DNA of 43,249 nucleotides from Pelargonium nanum (taxonomy: Eukaryota; Streptophyta; Magnoliopsida; Geraniales; Geraniaceae): positions 1-43,249 of the forward strand of contig JAYMTF010000245.1 in NCBI GenBank assembly GCA_036897485.1, written 5' to 3'. Of the stretch, positions 37,435-43,249 are shown one piece after another. The notes beneath the pieces were generated by a model. It was not told the DNA's origin, searched no databases, and saw only the letters and a program-made list of their open reading frames with translations. Position 1 is the stretch's first letter. The number at the start of each line of letters is the position of its first letter. Made by a program: the position numbers and the translations under genes.

Positions 37435-40400
37435 TCATGATAGGCTTGTACTCAAGAGTCCGACTGGCCTTTCTCTACCAAATGCTTCATCATCAAAGTC
37501 TTCATTTGTCGAATTTTCTTGACATAGTAGTTTATTCTCCCCGATAGGATTTAAATTAAGACCACCCCAAACCATGGGATTATCCTGCTGCGTACCCAGT
37601 TCAGACCCATGACTGGTTTCTGCATTTTCATCTACATACCCATGACCAGTTTCTACATTTTCCTCGACATTTTGTCCCAAATCATCATCTTGTGCAAGCT
37701 CTTGTCCCTTGTCATCATCAATGCATGATGGCTCAACATTCAGATCAGAACCTAGATCCAACCCAGTTTGCTCAGATCCAAGATAAGCAACAGTTACTGC
37801 TCCCTGATCGGATTGCTCGGCAGCATCTTTTTTCGGTCTCTTCCATTTCTTTGTAGATGAAGTACCATCATCCTCGAAATCTTCTTCTTCTCTTTCCCTA
37901 TGCAAGTAAGCCCACAATTTCCTTTCTGCATTAAATTGTACACAAGGATCGCGTTCATAATGCAAACGGTCCAAGGCTCCGCTGACAACTTGATTAACTT
38001 GGGCATCGGACACATCTTCAACAATATATTGAGAGTCTCTTATCAAAGTACAGACATCTGCTCTGGTGCCAATACTTCCAGGCAATCTAGCAGCTGCATC
38101 TCTCACAAGACATAGAATAGTAACATGGGGTGGCCGATCACGTTTCAGCATAAAATGGTCTCGGGCTTTTGATGTTGGCTTACCACCACCCCTTCTCAAA
38201 GGAGCAACAATGGATTTTTTACCATCAGCAGCTGTGTAACTAAAAGCTCTGTCAGGAATTGAATATCTAAGAGCTTCTTCCTTGCGGAAATAATCTCTCA
38301 CTTCTTCCAAACTTGGGTTGATAGTATTATGACTCTTCTGGGCTCTATGGTCCTTGAACCTTTCTTTCTCATCCGTATTGAACTGCATCAGTGCCAAAGG
38401 AGGAGATGGAAGGCTACCTATTTGTTGAAGGGTTTCTTGACCACTTTTCAGCCAATTGGCAAATGAATCAACCAACTTAACAAGCATTTTATGGGGAAGA
38501 CCCCAGGCTTCAGGAGATGTCACCTCCTCAACGGTCTCATGTTCAGATGAACTATGAGAGACTGGACCAACCCAAGACCAACTTTTTGTAGATTTTTCAT
38601 AAACTACAAGCGCCTTCCAAGCCTTTGCACCCAAAGGTGCTGTTCTTGATGCAAATATCTTCAGAACTCCTCTTACTAAATCCTGAAGTGGTTCTTGAGT
38701 CTCAAGAATACAAGGATCCCCCGGGTTTGATCTCACCCTGTTAACAATCTCCTGAAGAGTAAGAGAAGGCACATTTACTTGCCCAATTTGCTCTGAATTG
38801 TCGACGTCCATGTTCTCATTAAGAGGAACCCCGTTGGCACTGTCATCATTGTTTTTGTTCATCTCTTCTCCAGGATTGTCAACCCGTAAGGAATCTTCTG
38901 GAAGTGGAGTAATCATTGCCATGCGGACTGCTGAAAGAAGATGTATAACAGAGAATGAGAAACCAGTATGAACAGTGGGTGTAATCAAAATAAAAGGCTT
39001 CTTTTTTGGTTTGGTTTCCAGCTCCATATCTGGTACTCCCATTTCTGTAACAGGTGGCTCAGAACCCTCCATATCTGGAGTACACATGTCAGCTTGCATT
39101 TTCCTTTTACCCCGCTTCTTCAAAGATGTCAAATCTTCAATCTGTTTCTTATGGTCAAGTTGCAGGTTTGCATTCTCATCTCGACCATCCACATCTAATG
39201 CGTCCTTCCCTTTCCGCTTCTTTGAGTTGGACCCTGTCAAAGGCCCCTCAGGTCTCTCACGATGATCATTGACGTGTCCTTCAATGCTCAGACCTTTCCT
39301 CCTCAATCTGCCCTGTCCTTTATCATCTGTTGGTATGCGTGTTTCAAGTGAATCGTCTTCCTCGTCACCGTAATCATGGATGTAAGGGGACAGGCGTGCT
39401 GAATAATCGCGGCTGAAATCTTTTTTATGCTTTTTCTCAGTAAGGTAGGGCTTCATCGAGGAAATATGTAACCTTTCACCAGGATCCCCTAGCAATCGAC
39501 CATTCTTGCCCAATCTGTACACTTTTTTCTTATCGTCATCGTCCTCCTCCTCATCATCTTCATCATGAAGTTTGGCTGAGAAAGGGAAAATGCTGTCATC
39601 CAAAACTCTGGCAGAGTTACTAGCAGAACCGCCATCGCGTATCTTGCCTTTATGCTTTGCTTTTGAAGGGTGCTTTTCTGCTTCCCCGATATACGCACTT
39701 CCACCAATATCACCCGTCTTTTTGGATGAGTATGAGATTCGGCCAAGAGCCTGTGCATTCCCTTTTGTATCTTTCTTACCAAATTTAGACTTTTTAGCAT
39801 CCAGGGCAGACTTCACAAGAGAAGTTTGAGGTCCTTCCATGATGCCACTTGGGTAGGCCGACTTGCTTCTCATGAAAGGATTGTCCTCCTCATAATCCAT
39901 GTCGTCCTCATCATCCCCCACTGGGTCTGATGAGTCTGATTCTGTTTCTTCACTCCTAACTGCCACTCTTCTACCTTTCAACATTGCCATGTCGGCTCCA
40001 CCATTCTGCAAAGTAAGACCTTTGATCTTCTCCTGTGACGATTTTGCTTTAAACTCAGTCTGTAAGAATCTATCATTTACCTGTGGTGAGGAAGCTCTAT
40101 AGGATTTCGAATTCAGATCAGGAGACTCCCTCCCTGCCCTCCATTTCTTACCTCTGATATTCCAATCATCATATCTAGATGATGGATCCAAGGAAAGTGC
40201 CTCTCCTTGCGTCTTGCTAACCCAAAATGGTTCAGCTTGCTCTGCTGAGTCAATTCGATTCTTCAGTAGCAATTGTGGAGTTTGTCCTTTCATAAATTTA
40301 CTCTGATCTCCAAGTAGATATTGTGGATTGTTCTCAGGATACTTGGCTTTTTTAACATAATCATATGCAGTTTTCATGTTATGTGGCTTTGCTGTCAGCA

Positions 40401-41709
40401 CTTTAACATCTGTCAGCTGATTCCTATTCCTGTTTCTGCCATAGGCATGTAATTCAGTCTTCTGAGTCACGGGCAAACCCATATAACTGTCAATGGCAAA
40501 GTCATCGCCTCTCAACATCTCATGTTTTTTCCTCACTTTCAACACCCCAGCTCTGTCCAACACTTCACCACGTGAGACATTTCGATCTCTAAGGTAACCC
40601 ATTCCATACAGTTCATCTTCGGCATCATCATCGTCGTCGTCATCATCAACTCTCATCTGGTCCCTAGCTCTGAGTGCTACCCCTGAATCATACCCTGCAG
40701 CCTTATTCTGTCGAGAAAGTGCTACTGCTGAACCATATGCCCCAGACTTCATATCCAGACCATAGTGAACAGCAGAAAAATCACTAGCTAAGTCTTTAGT
40801 TGACGACACCTTTGACCCGGCCAACTTCAATTTACCTTTTGGATTCTGCTTTCCATATTTAGCAGATTCCAAAGCCAAAGTCCGTCCTTGCAAAGAAAAA
40901 TCTGAATTTGCATCCATCCCATATGCCGAATGACGACCCATTTTCTGAGAGACTTTCCACTCCTTTAGCTTTTTTCCCCACAAGCCTTCACCAAATTCTT
41001 CCCTTTCTGATGATTCAGACTCCAAATCTTCCATCTTATCGAACATCAAACTCTTCTGACTTCTCATAATATTCAAAACACGAAGCTTCTCTTCAATACT
41101 GTATCCCCTACAATTGAGCCAAGCATCCCTAATCTGATAAAGATTGGTTACCATACAGTTCTGATAATTCCTCAAATGATGGTAGTGCTTCCGCTTCTGA
41201 AAGAAATTCAGACCCTGCCGGTAAAGTGCCACCCTTGGCTCACACAAGCCTCCCTTGAGCATATCAAACAAATTCTTAATGGGACTACCAAAGTGGAAAT
41301 TAGCACCCGAGAAAAGCTCCATCAATGTTCGCATAAAGATTTCTTGGTCCATGTCGGGGAGGTAGCTAGTGAGGTTGAACCGGTCCTCCTCAGTTAAACA
41401 CTCATTCCAGACATCCATGGACAAAATGTCTTCCAGACCGGGAAGATCATACAACTCGAAAGGAAGACTACAAGTCTGATTCTCAACTTGACAAAACTCA
41501 GCCCCTGTTTCCCCCAATTCCAGTAAATCAAAGTCATCAGAACCCGCTCCCGAATCCGCATCATCAAACTCATCATCATCATCCTCCGATTCAACCGGCG
41601 AGCTTCGCTGCCGGAGCTCATCTTCATCACTAGACATACTGTCCCTACTCCCAGGAGAAAACTCCGATTCGAACCTCGAAGCCTTAAAATTATTCTTCTC
41701 AATCGCCAT
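37435..41709 (-). CDS. NFRKB: NFRKB-like subunit of the INO80 chromatin remodeller
   Basis: Nuclear protein related to human NFRKB (nuclear factor related to kappa-B-binding protein), an INO80-complex component; Arabidopsis has a homologue of similar length. One coding exon, 1424 aa. I chose the ATG at 41709 (MAIEKNNF), the usual start in plant homologues as I remember them; an upstream in-frame ATG at 41757 would add a hydrophobic 16 residues with no precedent. Layout: acidic N-terminus (30-64); DEUBAD-type domain about 82-220 (LPFELYDLPGLEDIL, YLPDMD, FHFGSP, LKGGLCEPRVALYR). Then comes a long disordered, charged middle with Asp and Lys tracts, and a winged-helix-like region in the last third (PPHVTILCLVRDAAARLPG, RADVCTLIRDSQYI). 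The acidic C-terminus ends in EAFGRERPVGLLSTSLS. In humans the DEUBAD domain inhibits UCH37; whether that holds in plants is not known. Confidence 0.93.
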   Translation of the reverse strand: MAIEKNNFKASRFESEFSPGSRDSMSSDEDELRQRSSPVESEDDDDEFDDADSGAGSDDFDLLELGETGAEFCQVENQTCSLPFELYDLPGLEDILSMDVWNECLTEEDRFNLTSYLPDMDQEIFMRTLMELFSGANFHFGSPIKNLFDMLKGGLCEPRVALYRQGLNFFQKRKHYHHLRNYQNCMVTNLYQIRDAWLNCRGYSIEEKLRVLNIMRSQKSLMFDKMEDLESESSEREEFGEGLWGKKLKEWKVSQKMGRHSAYGMDANSDFSLQGRTLALESAKYGKQNPKGKLKLAGSKVSSTKDLASDFSAVHYGLDMKSGAYGSAVALSRQNKAAGYDSGVALRARDQMRVDDDDDDDDAEDELYGMGYLRDRNVSRGEVLDRAGVLKVRKKHEMLRGDDFAIDSYMGLPVTQKTELHAYGRNRNRNQLTDVKVLTAKPHNMKTAYDYVKKAKYPENNPQYLLGDQSKFMKGQTPQLLLKNRIDSAEQAEPFWVSKTQGEALSLDPSSRYDDWNIRGKKWRAGRESPDLNSKSYRASSPQVNDRFLQTEFKAKSSQEKIKGLTLQNGGADMAMLKGRRVAVRSEETESDSSDPVGDDEDDMDYEEDNPFMRSKSAYPSGIMEGPQTSLVKSALDAKKSKFGKKDTKGNAQALGRISYSSKKTGDIGGSAYIGEAEKHPSKAKHKGKIRDGGSASNSARVLDDSIFPFSAKLHDEDDEEEDDDDKKKVYRLGKNGRLLGDPGERLHISSMKPYLTEKKHKKDFSRDYSARLSPYIHDYGDEEDDSLETRIPTDDKGQGRLRRKGLSIEGHVNDHRERPEGPLTGSNSKKRKGKDALDVDGRDENANLQLDHKKQIEDLTSLKKRGKRKMQADMCTPDMEGSEPPVTEMGVPDMELETKPKKKPFILITPTVHTGFSFSVIHLLSAVRMAMITPLPEDSLRVDNPGEEMNKNNDDSANGVPLNENMDVDNSEQIGQVNVPSLTLQEIVNRVRSNPGDPCILETQEPLQDLVRGVLKIFASRTAPLGAKAWKALVVYEKSTKSWSWVGPVSHSSSEHETVEEVTSPEAWGLPHKMLVKLVDSFANWLKSGQETLQQIGSLPSPPLALMQFNTDEKERFKDHRAQKSHNTINPSLEEVRDYFRKEEALRYSIPDRAFSYTAADGKKSIVAPLRRGGGKPTSKARDHFMLKRDRPPHVTILCLVRDAAARLPGSIGTRADVCTLIRDSQYIVEDVSDAQVNQVVSGALDRLHYERDPCVQFNAERKLWAYLHREREEEDFEDDGTSSTKKWKRPKKDAAEQSDQGAVTVAYLGSEQTGLDLGSDLNVEPSCIDDDKGQELAQDDDLGQNVEENVETGHGYVDENAETSHGSELGTQQDNPMVWGGLNLNPIGENKLLCQENSTNEDFDDEAFGRERPVGLLSTSLS

Positions 41710-41809
41710 GAAACATAACAAAAACCAAAATCTCGGGGAAAAAATCCACAGTCCCAAACACCACCCCCAAATTCAGAAAATTCCCCCAACTCTCCCACCA
41801 CTCAAAACC

Positions 41810-41994
41810 CTAGCAAAAAAAAAAACACCACAAAAGCAATCTCAATCTCAATCCCTAAATCATATTTTGCGAGTGAAATGCGAAATGACATACAAATCGA
41901 AGCGCGAAACAGTCAAATTTCAAAATCACAGCAGAAAACAAAAACAAAAACAAAAAACTGAAATAGTTAACCTAACCAATCGAGCCAAAAATAC
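41810..41994 (-). other. Probable 5' UTR intron of the NFRKB-like gene
   Basis: On the minus strand AATTAG/GTATTT is a donor at 41994 and a T-rich tract ending TTTGCTAG/GGTT is an acceptor at 41810. The interior is T-rich and the exon parts on either side are not. The 5' exon would run to about 42145. Confidence 0.55.
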
Positions 41995-42173
41995 CTAATT
42001 GCAGAGCGAGAGCGGACGAGGAGTGAGAGACGAATCGCCGACGAGCAAAGCACGAAGCTTCAGACATCGAGAGCCAAGAACCGAGTGGGAGAATTGAGGC
42101 CGCGAGTCGAGCAAAACAAAGAAGGAGATAGAGATCAATGCGTGAATCTGAGAAACCCTAGGAGGAAGCGGTT

Positions 42174-42187
42174 GTGTATATATATAC
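42174..42187 (-). promoter_or_regulatory. TATA box of the NFRKB-like gene
   Basis: An alternating TATATATATA run on the minus strand, about 30 bases upstream of a likely start near 42145. A TAGGGTTT telo-type motif (minus strand, 42153-42160) lies between them. Confidence 0.45.
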
Positions 42188-42329
42188 GGAGAGGAAGAAG
42201 CAGGAAAATGAAGAAGACGATGGTGACGTGGAATGGTGTGGGCCGTCTGATGGAAGAAGAAAGAGGGAGAGAGAAAAAAGACGAAAAAGGGCAGTTGGAG
42301 AGATAGACAGAGACGAATGAGAGAAGCGT

Positions 42330-42341
42330 GTGTGTGTGTGC
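42330..42341. repeat. Short (TG)n microsatellite
   Basis: A GTGTGTGTGTGT run in the upstream region of the NFRKB-like gene. Flanking DNA to 42440 is purine-rich and holds no gene. Confidence 0.6.
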
Positions 42342-42639
42342 TCGCAGAGGTGAGGGTTTGGTTTGGTGTTGGAGAAAGAACGAAAGACAGAGAAGTGACT
42401 CAGTGAGTCGGTCTTTTCGACTCGCTCCCGGGTCACGATAACGATTTACGATTTTCCGGCAATTTTACCTATTAGCCGCTAGCGGTTATATACCTACCGC
42501 ATAATTAATTAATCATTATTCAAAATTTATAGTATGATTTTTTAAAAGGATGTGTGTTTTTTTTATAATTAATTTCTGTTGTTTTTTTAGAAAAATAAAC
42601 CATATCATTTATCAAGCAAATGTGAACATACAAAGTCCG

Positions 42640-42955
42640 AAATAGATGTCGGGACAGACCACGAATCAAAAACTAAAGCATCTGACGACTAACATAGAAT
42701 CGGACAATTTTGCTAACTCGTGAGCAACCTTACTTACAGATCTATTCACAAACGAAAAAACGATCTTCTCGAATTTGCAAACTATATCCAAATAATCGTC
42801 CAACAACAAACCACATTAACCTCCTCTCCTCCTATTTCGCCCCCAACGCATCAATAACCGACTTCGCATCCGACTCGAAAACAACCCGACGAATGCCAAA
42901 CTCCACAGCCCACCGCAACCCCTCCCTCACAACCTAGCACTCCGCTTCCCTTGGA
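42640..42955 (-). pseudogene. Decayed RNase H-like (RVT_3) fragment
   Basis: On the minus strand the reading gives EAEC, REGLRWAVEFGIRRVVFESD (the helix-strand part with the ESD catalytic Asp), AKSVIDALGAK, and, after a frame change, SVSKVAHELAKLSD, the late HELAKL motif. At least two in-frame stops (after EAEC and after GAK) and one frameshift break it. This order is that of the RNase H-like domain at the end of plant non-LTR retroelements. It is the same type of relic as at 12897-13241 but keeps the upstream half that copy lacks. Confidence 0.6.
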
Positions 42956-43249
42956 GGTATTAATATAACACTCAAAAGTTTTTTTAAAAAAATTGATAGT
43001 TAAGTATTAAAATTTGACACATTGAATATTACGGCGATAATATAATCGAATGAAAATATGTCAAATTTACAATTAGATTAATATAACTTATGTCTAATGT
43101 TACAAATTAATTGGAAAAGTACTAATGTAATATTTTAATTCATTTTATCAATTAATTTTTTTTTTGATACAGAAAGGTGCCGAAATTCTTTCTTGCAACG
43201 GCCTAAAGACATATATATACAAGGAATCAATAGTGTTCAGGAAAGAGAC
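42956..43249. other. AT-rich right edge, nothing recognised
   Basis: No coding or repeat structure was recognised in the last 290 bases. Confidence 0.4.

Noticed and set aside
41710..41757. Upstream ATG adding 16 residues to the NFRKB-like protein
   Set aside because: The extension is hydrophobic and unlike the family; homologues begin at MAIEKNNF as I know them.

Overview
This is a stretch of nuclear genomic DNA from a flowering plant, most likely a core eudicot. The evidence is spliced genes with GT-AG introns and AT-rich intergenic DNA. There is also a plant-type histone H4 promoter element, plant-only families (an ECA-type calcium pump, a CCT-motif protein, a tulip-type GH18 chitinase-like protein), and debris of plant hAT, CACTA, Stowaway and non-LTR elements. 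I cannot name the species from the sequence alone. No bacterial, viral or CRISPR features were seen.

Layout, left to right. (1) 1-6558, + strand: promoter, 5' UTR and eight coding exons of an ER-type Ca2+-ATPase (ECA1/ECA4-like, 1057 aa). Its upstream end has an exact ER-stress element and several CCAAT boxes. (2) 6973-7284, - strand: an intronless histone H4, convergent with the pump gene. (3) 7783-11085, + strand: a six-exon RNase P/MRP subunit RPP30 (GAF1-like) gene with a long acidic tail, divergent from H4 across 498 bp. (4) 11.1-15.6 kb: gene-poor DNA with two hAT-like MITE candidates, a telomere-like hexamer run and a decayed non-LTR RNase H fragment. (5) 15631-17613, - strand: a three-exon CCT-motif (CMF) protein gene with an as-1-like pair of TGACG motifs upstream. 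(6) 17.6-21.6 kb: gene-poor, with a small CACTA-type MITE. (7) 21604-22509, - strand: an intronless secreted GH18 chitinase-like protein gene. (8) 22.5-28.4 kb: about 6 kb of AT-rich DNA without a supportable gene, holding an LTR-like block and a possible SINE. (9) 28.4-35.25 kb, + strand: a kinesin-5 motor (KIN-5) of 22 coding exons, with mitotic AACGG motifs upstream and a repeat-rich last intron. (10) 35.25-37.43 kb: three MITE candidates in a row. (11) 37435-41709, - strand: an intronless coding region for an NFRKB-like INO80-complex subunit (1424 aa), with probable introns in both UTRs. (12) 42.6-42.95 kb: a second decayed RNase H-like fragment.

The genes are individually transcribed and do not form a pathway. 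A loose theme is proliferation: H4 (S phase), RPP30 (tRNA/rRNA processing), KIN-5 (spindle) and NFRKB (chromatin remodelling) are all expected in dividing cells. The H4/RPP30 pair shares an intergenic region carrying S-phase and ribosome-biogenesis promoter motifs. I looked for an undescribed system and found no convincing one. The best leads are cis-regulatory (the ERSE at the pump gene, the as-1-like pair at the CCT gene, the AACGG cluster at the kinesin), the repeat-expanded RPP30 tail, and MITEs placed inside or next to gene ends. All exon boundaries were worked out by hand from splice consensus, reading frame and family resemblance, not from transcripts.
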